NCBI GenBank assembly: GCA_013396915.1
Contig: VWZL01000108.1
Span: 124,001-188,000 of the forward strand
Direction of reading: 5' to 3'
Length of the DNA: 64,000 nt
From: Stercorarius parasiticus
Taxonomy: Eukaryota; Chordata; Aves; Charadriiformes; Stercorariidae
The notes under the pieces are model-generated. The model was not told where the DNA came from. It made no database searches and worked only from the letters and a program-made list of their open reading frames with translations. The position numbers and the translations under genes were made by a program. Numbering within the stretch: position 1 is the stretch's first letter; each line of letters starts with the position of its first letter. Positions 51,021 through 61,455 of the stretch are shown piece by piece.

Positions 51021-53070
51021 GCAAAAAACTTACCCCCTGCCATTAAGGAGTTCTGCTGTGTTTAGCAGAAGAGGATGCTGCACACAATGCCTGTGAGCAA
51101 ACAGCCACCAGAGAATATACTGAATTTGTAGCATCCATCTCTCCTCCCATGAAACAATCCATCAAGTGTTGACTAAATGCTGTGACTGCAGAACCTAAGG
51201 GAGCTTTCTTTCCACATGCGTAGAAAAAACGCCTCTTGCTGCGTGTCTGAAGGAAGCCCGTAGTCACCTGCTTTTGTTTGCTTGTGTTCTTCCTGTGATG
51301 TAGTGAGGATATATGGCAAAGAGCTGCCAAAACCACTCATATTGGTTAGGAAAGAAGAGAAGCAGCAACAGGGAGGTTCAATATGTCTGGGTAAGAAAAA
51401 AGTGCAGATCTGCGACAATTACAACTATGCATCACAGTCTGGGAGCAGAAAGTTCATTTCTGACCTCAAAAAGCTTCATCTCCCCAAGTGACAGGTAGCA
51501 AGAAAGAATCTAAACCAGAAAAACTACCTTTGGCAAATAGCAATGATGTCTCTGAATTATCCACCATTCCCAAGTCCTTGGCTTCAAGGCCTTCACATAC
51601 ATATAGTAATTTTTTACAGATTTTTTTTTTTTTTTTGGATGACTGAGTTGGGACATTGAAAAAGGCTGCAATTTAGAAGGATCTGTGAATCTAGATTCTG
51701 GACAGATTAATATCAGTGTTTGCTAATTAAAAAAAAAAAAAACAAAAAAAAAACCAGAAAAAGATAATCCAGATACTGTACTTCTGGCTTTTCAAAATCA
51801 GAATATAGAAAATTATAGAAGTTTTGAAAAAAGGAACTTAACCATGAGAAGGTTGGAGGGTATTAATACTCCAAATCAAACAGTGCCTCATAATCCTAGG
51901 TAGCCCTTCTTCTCTTTCCCCCAGATATGAACACAGATGCTCTAACTTCTGGCTACAGATCTGACCTCCTCCATTATTAAAGGGAGAAGAAAATCCCAAA
52001 TAATCTGCAGAGCAGTGCAATACACAACTAGGTCACCCAGGAGGAGGTCACTTTTTAAAGATGGTCACTACAAGTACAATTCATCTTGATGGGAAATCCA
52101 GTGTAAGAATTTTGGGGTGACTTGTGGAGTCATGCACACATGCATGCAGCTACAGACGTACTGCTCCCATGGTTTTGTATTAGGGGACATTTCAATCTAC
52201 AAGCTTCAGTCGACAGTCTACCAGCTGTCCATTGGTTTACTATAATATTAATGCCAGTCATATCTGTGAATATATACCAAATATCAGGCCCTCACTGCAA
52301 CATTAGGTAGCACAAACTGAAAATGAAAGTGTAAAAGCTGAAGTGACTGAAAAGACTGTGGAGAACTTTAAATAACTGTGTTGCACTGAGAAACTGTTTG
52401 TTATCCAGTGACCCCTTATTCTGCAATCGTCTTATTCAACTGATCACAACTGATGATATCTGTCCTTCCATCTTATATTTGGTAAAAGGCAAAAGCGAGA
52501 AACAAGGAAAAAGAGTGAACAGCCAGAATAATGACCCCTTATGTTTATACAGAGCCTTGCATCCCAATATTACCTACTTCAGGGATGATAGTGAGATCCA
52601 TCAGCAAAACGCATATACTCCTGAAGCTAAATATATATTCATAAATGGAGTGAGAAAGACCAGAGCTTGTTAGAATACCATCAGTTCTGTCAGGAAAGAA
52701 ATTTATGTGACACAGACATGCATTAACAGAAGCAGACAGGTAATCACACCCTATTTCTAGCAAAGACAATCCTCAGCCTGCTGGCTAATTATGTCAGCAG
52801 CAAACTTCCAAATTCTAGACACCAAACACTAGTCTGAATCACATAACAGCATTGTTTGACTCACGGTGGTTCAGGCTGGATGAGGCTTCGGGATCCAAAA
52901 TACCATTCAGAGCTACCTTTTTAATCTTACTGTTTTATTTTTAAATCTCATTTTCATTCTCCTATTAAAAAAGTAACCAACCACCCAACAACAAAACCCT
53001 CCAACTACTATGTACCCTCCACCTTTTGTCCAGCATAACAGAATATCCACCTGAGCTGACCTACACCCAC
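51021..53070. other. Unique non-coding DNA
   Basis: No supported exon. Simple tracts: a T run near 51618-51635 and an A tract interrupted by C near 51729-51753. The open frame 52398-52673 (plus, 91 codons) has no recognisable domain. Confidence 0.5.
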
Positions 53071-53071
53071 C

Positions 53072-53111
53072 CTTTGGTGAGAAGCCTCCTGCTTTGGTGA
53101 GAAGCCCCCTG
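53072..53111. repeat. 20-base tandem duplication at a CR1 5' edge
   Basis: CTTTGGTGAGAAGCCTCCTG at 53072-53091 is followed directly by the same 20 bases with one change at 53092-53111. The second copy runs into the CR1 body, so the duplication probably arose at the 5' junction during insertion. Confidence 0.85.
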
Positions 53112-53556
53112 ATCCGAGGGCTGGAGCACCTCTCCTGTGAAGACAAGCTGAGAGAGTTGGGGTTGTTCAGCCTGGAGAAGAGAAGGCTCCAGGGAGATCT
53201 TATAGTGGCCTTCCAGTACCTGAAGGGGACCTACAAGAAAGCTGGGGAGGGGCTGTTTGGAAGGGCATGTAGTGATAGGACGAGGGGTAATGGTTTTAAA
53301 CTAGAGCAGGGTGGGTTTAGATTAGACATTAGGATGAAGTTCTTTACAATGATGGTGGTGAGACACTGGAACAGGTTGCCCAGAGAGGTGGTGGAGGCCC
53401 CATCCCTGGAGACATTCAAGGCCAGGCTTGATGAGGCTCTGAGCAACCCGATCTAGTTAAAGATGTCCCTGCTTACTGCAGGGGGGTTGGACTAGATGAC
53501 CTTTAAAGGACCCTTCCAACCCAACACATTCTATGATTCTATGATTGATTCTATGC
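53106..53556 (+). mobile_element. CR1 LINE 3' end with open ORF2 C-terminus
   Basis: 5'-truncated CR1. From about 53112 to the stop at 53454-53456 the ORF2 C-terminus is uninterrupted: [39 protein letters not shown], then [18 protein letters not shown]. The 3' UTR (GGGGGGTTGGACTAGATGAC) and the tail with repeated ATTCTATG follow. The absence of stops and frameshifts over about 115 codons indicates a fairly young copy. It lacks the reverse transcriptase and endonuclease domains, so it cannot move by itself. Confidence 0.94.
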
Positions 53557-56500
53557 TTTCCTCTAACTTCCGCAGGACGCTGCACCCCGAAGTCCAGACC
53601 TCTCAAATGCGAGTGAATTACCCTGTACAGTTTCTTGTGAAGCCATTATGCTCTTTGGTGGCAAATGCAAAAAGTACAAGGCTGCAGTCCAAAAGTTCTT
53701 CTTACAATTAGTGCTACTGATTTTTGTTAGCTCCCTGATTAGATGGCAAACTGATTACAGATATTAACCAGGCAATGCTTCACCTGGCTTCCTGTCACGC
53801 TACAGATCGTCCATTTGAGTCCCAGAAGGTAGCTCCCATTTCATATCCATGGGACACAAAATCTTTATTTTTCAGGGTCAGCTCACCTTTCTACCAGTGC
53901 CTTACTAATGAATGAGAGCAGCAGGATCCATGCAGTTGGCACACTCATACTTCAACTCCACCTTCACATAAAAACAGTTCCTGACAAACACAGACAGACA
54001 CATACACTCAAGCATCCTTAGTGCCACTTAAGATTATGGACAGATGGAGCAGAAGAAGAGAAGGAGGACCTCTGAAGGTTTGCTGGTCCTGTGGTACGCC
54101 TGTTCTGAACTAATAAGGCTGCAAATATAATTCTCATGTATCAATATCAACCCTTGACCATGAAAATATGAGACCCAGCACCTTGAAATTATGGGACCAC
54201 TTACAATTTTTACCTATTTTTAAACTTAACAGCCTTGGCAATATCTCTTACAAGCATCACTACCTAGTTTAAAAGATCCCTTGAGAGAGAAAACGACAGT
54301 TTAACTGCAGGGAAATACTGAAGTCACTTGGCTGCAGTGAAACTGCAGGGTTTTTCTGGGGTATTTTTTCCAAAGCAAATGATTCTTGTCAGGATTCTTT
54401 TTTTTTTATCCCAATAATGGATTTAGGTTTTTTTCATTGTAGTTACATTCCTATTATGAAAAGCTTAGCTTTTTAAAGAAACAGTTAAAAGTTATTACAT
54501 TTCATATGTAAAGAAAGGTTGCATGAAAAAGGAATTCCTCACTTAAGAAATTGCATTAGCCTATGTGAAAGGTATTTATATATATGCATGTATGTATATG
54601 GAAATATACATATATGAATTGCAACAGCTTTATGAAAGATTTTTGTAGGGTAAGTTGGCTAGAAATCAGCCCTGAAGCAGCTAACATAGCTGAAACAATG
54701 AGGAACAAGGGCAAATTGCAATGGATGAGTGAAGCAACAGTTGCACTCTTTTCAGAACTACGCACACGTGCAAGGCCACGCACCTTCAAGAATTTTGGGC
54801 ACAAAATTGGTAGGATGTAAAGCTGTACTCTAATTTTTTCGAACGCACCACCGAGCAGCTCTGCCTGCAGGTGGTGGAACACCTCCAGATGTTGCTGTGA
54901 GGGCAGCTCTGAGCACATCAAAAAGCACCTCTTCTCCACAGACATTCCCAGAGAGCAGCTGGCAGCCATTTGGTGCAGCTTGTTACCACAGAGGAGCTGG
55001 TGTTTTGTACCACAGTGCTTACGAACGTCAAAGCTGTGCTGGTGGTGCTTTCTTGCTGTGCAGAAAGGCCTCGTGTAACTCACGGCTGGGTCACATTCTC
55101 TTACAGCTCTGGCCAGACCTACGCAGGCAGAACATTCAGTCTTTTTAGCACTATTATTATTAATAATAATATACTTAGGCTGTCTCAGACAGCAGGAAAA
55201 GGGGGTTTAAGATATCCTTTAAAAGAGACAAGCATGCAGCTGGCTGGTGGCAGCAGTGGTAAGCATCAAAGGGCCTGGGGTGGAGGAGGGAGCCAGAAGC
55301 ACGTGTGAGGGAGGTGTTTTTGTGGCAGGCGCCGTCCCAGAGGGACAGGGCAAAGGAAACATCACAAAATGATTCAGAAATATGATTTCAGGATGGGAAA
55401 GCAGAGGCAAGGGAACTGTTAGGAACTATCAACTTGCATGGGAGAGAGGCCACGAAAACTTGGTGTCAGAAGCAGCACAGAAGCTCCCGAGTGGGGCAGG
55501 GAGGGCAGCTGCTGAAGACAAGAAAGCAAGCAATGACCATGACAGAAATTTCTTCAGTCACACACAGCTGGGCAGAAACAAACAGAGCCATTATACTCAT
55601 GGGTTGGTCTAAAACAGTGCTAAACTAAGAACCTATGAAAATTGGGGGGTGAATCAGAGAGAAACGTTCCTGAGATGCATAGCTAAAACCTGGAGGTGAC
55701 CTACATGCCTGCCTTACAGTTCCGTTAATCTCTGCTGGATCTCTTATGCACACACTGAATGCTTTGCTGACAATCTGAGCTTACTGAGGGACTGAGATTT
55801 CCCTGGAAATATTAGGGGTATCATTAATCTTTTCCGTTACCATGAGCTTGAAGTTGGCTTATCCAGAGGCCTAACACTCCCTTCCCATCCCTCCCCTGCC
55901 CTGCCACACGCACAGAGGCAGAGTTTTCACCCTTGCATCTCTTTCCTCCACTCCTCCTAACTTTTCACAGCTTTCGAGTCACACCAGTCTTAGCGCTCTG
56001 CCAGAAGCGGCAACCCGGCCCCACTGGAAAATAACACAAGGAAACTCAGCCCAGCCAAGGCATGCGCTTTTTCACTTTTATTCTGTACATTTCCACACAA
56101 GTCACAATACAGAAAAAGTGTCCCAAAGGAACAGTAACCAGCTCTTTCACTGTATACAGATTTCCTCCTTCCCCCAGTTTAAAATCTCCTCGTTTAGCAA
56201 CACAGTGATCGAGATACTTTGTATAAAGAGGAAATGCAAGAAAATCAGGGAAGAAAATACTTTCTCACTTTGTTACAAAAAAACCCTCCCCCTTGCCATT
56301 TCCCCCTTCACTGATGATTACCTGGACCCTGATTCTCTGTTAAACGTATAGCTTTGTTTTGTGGGTGCTGCTGCATGCCTCAGATTCCTTTTGCCAGCTG
56401 GCAGCCTCACGATGCACAGCTCCAGGGCATTATGCATGGGGTCAGGCAGCATAAAAGAGCCCTTTGTGATGTTATTACAACTCCTGGAACAGATGTGGGT

Positions 56501-57470
56501 CCAGATAATAGGATATGTACAAATACTGGAACTCTGGATGCCCATGAAATGTTGGCTGATTATGCGCATTTGTTATTTGGCTTTACTGTTTTACTAAGGG
56601 GACTAAAGCCATAATGGAGCAGTCCAGATACTGACCTCTGTCACACCTTAGTTCACCTGAAGTCAATTCAGTGCAGAGGAGATCAGGATCTGTCCTTTCT
56701 CCTTCCTCCACCACCTCCAGGAAGCAGTAAGTGAATATCCACTATATAGCCTGATGGAAACTCAGCCTTTCCATCATAACCCTTTTCATCACCATCCCAC
56801 ATGACAACTCCATCTTAGCCTTGTTCCTTTTTGCAGGAGATACCTCCAGTTCCCTAACTCTTTGCTAACTGTTGTCCTCATTCTTTATCGATTTTCATCT
56901 CTGATTTACCAAGTGGCCAGAGAAGATGCTAGTGTGAAGGCCAGAGTCTGGTCCCTCAGATGTTTGGGTTTGTTCCCCAGAAACATTTTGCATCAACAAA
57001 CTCAAGTGGTGATTTCTGGGCTTTTGGTCAAAATACTGTGATACCTCAATGACAGGACAGAGGTGACAGAAAGAGGTATTTCTGAGGTGGGCTCTCCTAA
57101 ATGAAACACTGTGCTCAATGAACTCAATATGATGGAATACAACTGCTCTAAAATTCAGCGAAATATTATCCTCTGAAGGGAGGGCAACCACCTGAATGCT
57201 TTCATTGACTGGAAATATCACCTGAGTTAAAATTTTTAATACAGGATAGCTCAAACATGGAAATCAAGCATAAGCAGTGCAAACTAGCTCATTAGAAACT
57301 TGTCATCCTCCATCACTCTTTACTATCTCAATTTAAGCCAGCTAAATTAAAAAGCATGGGACAGGGCTACTCCCATCATCCTTCAAAAAATGGTTCCAAA
57401 AGAAGCAGGATACTATGTGAAAGCAACATTACAAGGCACGACAAAAAACTCATAAATAGCTAATATACAG
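53557..57470. other. Non-coding DNA with one unexplained 175-codon open frame
   Basis: The minus-strand frame 54556-55083 (175 codons) is the longest gap-free open frame in the window, within a block of higher G+C at 54640-55140 that resembles no element I know. Another minus frame, 56895-57254 (119 codons), and plus frames at 56354-56614 are also unexplained. None has a recognisable domain or a clear splice context. A TA/ATG-rich simple patch lies at 54575-54615. Could be old transposon remains or chance. Confidence 0.35.
56077..56082 (-). terminator. Possible polyadenylation signal
   Basis: AATAAA on the minus strand, in the context TGTACAGAATAAAAGTG. A GU/U-rich stretch (CCTTGTGTTATTTTCC, minus strand, near 56023-56038) follows at a suitable distance. 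The hexamer is common by chance and no upstream coding exon was recognised, so this is only a candidate transcript end. Confidence 0.2.
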
Positions 57471-57484
57471 CAGGTTTTGGCCTT

Positions 57485-57672
57485 GCAACACAAAGCACCT
57501 TACCTGTGTGTGTATGGGGAGATGATATTATCCCCATTTTACAGATAAGGAAACTGAGGCACAGGAAGATTAAATGACTTACCCAAACTGACTCAACGAC
57601 AGTGGCAGGAATAAAACCTCAACCCCTTGATTTGCTGCCTTCTGCTCTATCCCTTTGACCACAGTACCTCCA
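57485..57672 (+). mobile_element. MIR / CORE-SINE, well preserved
   Basis: The block TTATCCCCATTTTACAGAT, AAGGAAACTGAGGCACAGG, AAGATTAAATGACTTACCCA follows the mammalian MIR consensus closely in order and spacing. It continues through GTGGCAGGAATAAAACC to CTTCTGCTCTATCCCTTTGACCACAGT, which matches the 3' part (CCAGTGCTCTTAACCACTA-type). The 5' tRNA-derived part is weak. MIRs are tRNA-derived SINEs carrying the conserved core shared by many amniote SINEs and were mobilised by L2 LINEs. Identity to the consensus over the core looks near 85-90 percent by eye. Confidence 0.9.
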
Positions 57673-57679
57673 GTGAAAC

Positions 57680-60630
57680 ATGCTAATAAATCATAAGACA
57701 CAGCAAGTGCTTTCCTTATTCTGTGACACAACCATATGACACACTGTTGGACTTGTAAACTCTGGCATGTCATTAAACATAGTGATCATTTTTTGCATAA
57801 CCTTTATGTTTTGCAATAAAACAACAGGTCAGTTCTTGCTCAGAATAATCCCAGTGAGCTGGCAGTGACAGTCTCATAAACCAGGTTCAAGTCCTTACGT
57901 ACATTGCATTTTCATCAGCACACACTTGCAGCTTGATGAGTATTTGTGTCCAAAGGAGAATAACATTTCCCCACAATGAATCCTGGTTTTTCCCAGTGAA
58001 AGGCAGCAAAGCCATAGCTGTTCTAAAAGCTGTGCACAAGCAGAGTAGCAATAACAGTGGCACAAAGGAAGGACTGTAGTTTGTAGCAAAATGTTCTGCT
58101 CACTGACTCAGAGAGGACACTGAAACCTCCATGGGCTGCCAGAAGGTTTGTGTAGGAGATACAAAACATGAGTCCTCAGCTACATCATTGTCGAGACTTC
58201 CCAAAATCTTTCAAAAGCCTCCTGCTTCCAAAGAGCCGGCTATATCCAAAATGACTGGCACAGAATTTACAGCACAAAATAACACGAGCAGAAGAAAAAT
58301 AACCTTGACTTCCCACTGTGAAAGCACGTTTCACCTTGCGAAGATTTCTACAGAGAAACACTGGCAGTCATATTCCACATTCCTTTCCCCAATGCACTGC
58401 ACCCTGATGGGCCAGCGGCCAAGGCTGGCAGATCCCAAGTCCATTTGGAAAGAGATTTTTAACCCTTGATTATTTCATTTTCCAATAGAGTTACAGGAGA
58501 TGGAGCACATGCAAGCCATAGCGTGAGGGCAGCTAGATGGTACCCATTACAAAGGGCAGTCCCACACTGGCTGCTGTGAGAGGAAACAGGCAGGAATCCC
58601 CATCCTGGGGCTGCCCCCTGCCCCGGCACCAGGAAAAGAAACACGTTTCATAAAAAGAGCGTGGAAGAGCCCTTAAGAAAGGAAGGCGGCTCCTACAAGC
58701 TTACCGATATCCGTACGTATTTTACACTCCACCTGGCACATGGTGGAGTGTCCGGAATAAGTAGCCTCCAAAGAGACATTACTTTTGTCGGTAAGGCGAG
58801 AGTTGGATCCCACTGCACATAAGGCATCACCCCCCCTTTCCCTTTCCCCAGATCTGTGAGGTGCAGCAGTAAGCTAGAGAGAGACAAAGCTCCCAAGAGC
58901 TGCCTAGTGCTTTGAAGGCTCAGCCACTTATTTTCTTTTCTCCCAAAGCTGTTGCGTGATCAAAGGAGGCAGATGGAGAGGAATCGCTCTGCAGTGACAT
59001 GTGAATGGAACAAAAAACCTGATAAGACTCGGCCATCTTCCTGTGATTTTTCTGATATACGTGCTGAGCAGAAAACTGTAGGGTAGCAGGGCCAGCCATT
59101 TAGCACAACAGACCAGCACACTCACTCACCAGTTGGAAGCAGCTGCCACTTCTCGCAAGCACGTCACAGAGCAAACACAATCACATTTGCCCAGGCAAAG
59201 ATTATTTAACATGAAAATTGCAAAGGGAAGGAACACGGGAGTAGACCCCCCCAAAATATATTTTTTTCCTATTGATATTAAAACCAAGTCTGAAAAGGTT
59301 GAAATCAGCCCCTTAGGTGTGAAATACCCAAGTCCATCATGCTTCCCATCTGCTTAATCCTGAGATATTACAGCTACCCTCAGAGGCGCCTTTAGTGCTG
59401 CATGTCCGACTCACCCCTAGTACAGCAGAATCTCCGCATTCCCTACTAATGGCTGGGCACGGCCAGAGGAGACCCAGCCGCCTATGACTCTAGTCATGCA
59501 GAAGTGTCCCAGAGGCAAGCACATGAGCAGGATTTTGGCCTTTCCAGTCAAAAATGAAGGTAACATGAGCTGGAGAAAAGAAGAGGTCATCGAAGAGTAA
59601 AGACTTCAGTAAGGAAGGTCTGAAAAGGACAGAGCAAAAAAAGGGAAGGAAAAGCAAAGAGCATTCAAGATTATTTTAAATCGAATTTAAGTAAAATTAG
59701 GTTCCATTTCCTTCCTGCCATTAGCTGCCAGCAAGCTCACTTTTTTCATAGCTTTGACATGAATTTACTGCTCTCACATGCCATGGAGATAAGGACACTA
59801 CTGCAATAGCGGCAAAACCACAGGAGAAAACAACTCACAACTGCTCTCATCTCCTATTCAAACAAGCACATCAACACCAGTTTTTCCATTCTGATCAAGA
59901 GAAAAAAACACCTGGTCGTGGGAAAAGGGCTGAAGCTGTGGACGGGAGAGGGAAGACAGCTATTCACTTTGTGGCCTACAGCAATCATTGATGTGGCATT
60001 GTTTCCATCCATTTGGAAGGAAAACCTCAGGTATGACTAAAGAGCAGGGAGAGGTGTCATTGCATGACTTAAGGCTCGTGTCTCACTTTGCAAAGCCTCA
60101 AGATTTGCAAATAGAAAGGTGTGCCCCACCAGCCGGTGTGGTGATCCCTGCGGATGGATGACATAAATATTGGGAGCAGTGAGCTTGGAGAAGAAATGCA
60201 CCCATCTCACTTCTTTAACATCTAATTGTGGGATGTAAATACTCATTACAGTGACATTCAGTAGCTAGCATTGCAAGTGCCTGAACAGAAAATAGCAATG
60301 CTTATGGAAACCATTCTGTAGGGTCCCCATTCCCAGGGGCCAGCTTAGCTTTGCGTGTCTAATTTTGCCTTCTTTCATTGTTTTGTGTGAATGTCATACA
60401 GGAAAAAAAGAAAAAAAGGCCTAGAAAAGCGGGACTATCTATTAGATCCTAATTAGCCAAGCAGAAATCACTCATGTCTGCTGCATCAAGCTCAAGAGCT
60501 TCTTGAGTTTCTCCTTACCTACAAACCTAACTGGCTCCTTCAGGTCCTAGACAGGACCTGGATTCCTCAATACATGTAGGAACAGGGACCCCCCTCTCTC
60601 TCTGCTTGGCCACAGGCTGAGGAAAAAGCA
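57680..60630. other. Unique non-coding DNA
   Basis: No exon supported. The plus frame 58131-58469 (112 codons) has no recognisable domain. A stretch at 58685-58800 has an inverted-repeat feel (ACACTCCACCTGGCACATGGTGGAGTGT: arms ACACTCCACC / GGTGGAGTGT at about 58724-58751), which would form a small hairpin. Nothing else stands out. Confidence 0.45.
58724..58751. other. Small perfect hairpin
   Basis: ACACTCCACC and its reverse complement GGTGGAGTGT are separated by TGGCACAT, giving a 10-base-pair stem with an 8-base loop. It is too short and isolated to call as a microRNA precursor, though further pairing outside the stem was not excluded. Confidence 0.5.
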
Positions 60631-60639
60631 ATAATTGAA

Positions 60640-60930
60640 GGTCATTAAGGCGGTTGGAATCAGAAAGCCATTTTTCTCATTAAAATAAAGTGCAACCCTA
60701 AGAAATGAGTTGCTACTGTGGTTCATGCATTAGTAGTTAGATAATTGCCGAAGCACTTGTCGTATCGGAGCACTGGATTGCCGCCGCGCACACTTCGCTG
60801 AGTGGTAGGTTACACATCAAGCAGCCTCCTAGACAGGGACTAATTGAAGAGCCAGGTGTTACACTTTGCCAGCAAATGGAGGCTGGCTCTAGATGAAGCA
60901 ATTACATATGTAGTACTATATTGCTAAAAG
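60640..60930. promoter_or_regulatory. Candidate conserved non-coding element
   Basis: A unique AT-rich block containing a tight CpG-bearing core (AATTGCCGAAGCACTTGTCG, then TATCGGAGCACTGG and TTGCCGCCGCGCACACTTCG). Homeodomain-like words surround it (ATAATTGAAGG, GGTCATTAAGG, GGGACTAATTGAAG, AGCAATTACATATG). Retained CpGs in a non-island AT-rich setting with clustered TAAT/ATTA words are typical of constrained developmental enhancers. No open frame or repeat explains it. Conservation is not tested here. Confidence 0.4.
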
Positions 60931-61415
60931 AAGTAGTGCTTATTTCTTGCATGTCAAAATGCTACGGCTTCTATGTACTTTGTATATGAATTCTGGAGCT
61001 GCGAACTCTGAAATTGCATTCCCAAATCAGGGCTCTGTTTCTACTGAATACGGGAAAAATAATAGAAACAAATTTCTGAATAAAGTATGTCTTTTGCTTT
61101 CTCAGATATTCACCTTCTTGTATGTGTGTGTCAAGAGAATCGCTGCCGCCTTAGATTCCTAAAATCTCCTCCATGTAGGGGATGCAGGAGCATAAGCTGA
61201 CTGCTTTTAAAGGGCTAAGCATAAAATTAGTTCCTGAATTATAGATGTGTTTACGTTGAAACATTTCCTTTTGTTGCAAGGCATTCCCCTGCTTAGATTC
61301 TAAAAGTCATCACGTGCTACATCAGAATGAGGAGTTTTTAAAACGAGCTGCCTGTCTTCCCCAGTCCCTGGGTAACTAGATACACATGTACTGCATAGGA
61401 TAGATTGTCTTTCTC

Positions 61416-61455
61416 TTTTTTTTTTTTAAAAAAAAAGAAGAAAAAGAAAAAAAAG
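61416..61455. repeat. Poly(T)/poly(A) palindrome and A/G-rich tract
   Basis: Twelve T are followed directly by nine A, then GAAGAAAAAGAAAAAAAAGG. This tract can fold on itself and is prone to length change; simple sequence with no further meaning visible. Confidence 0.8.
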
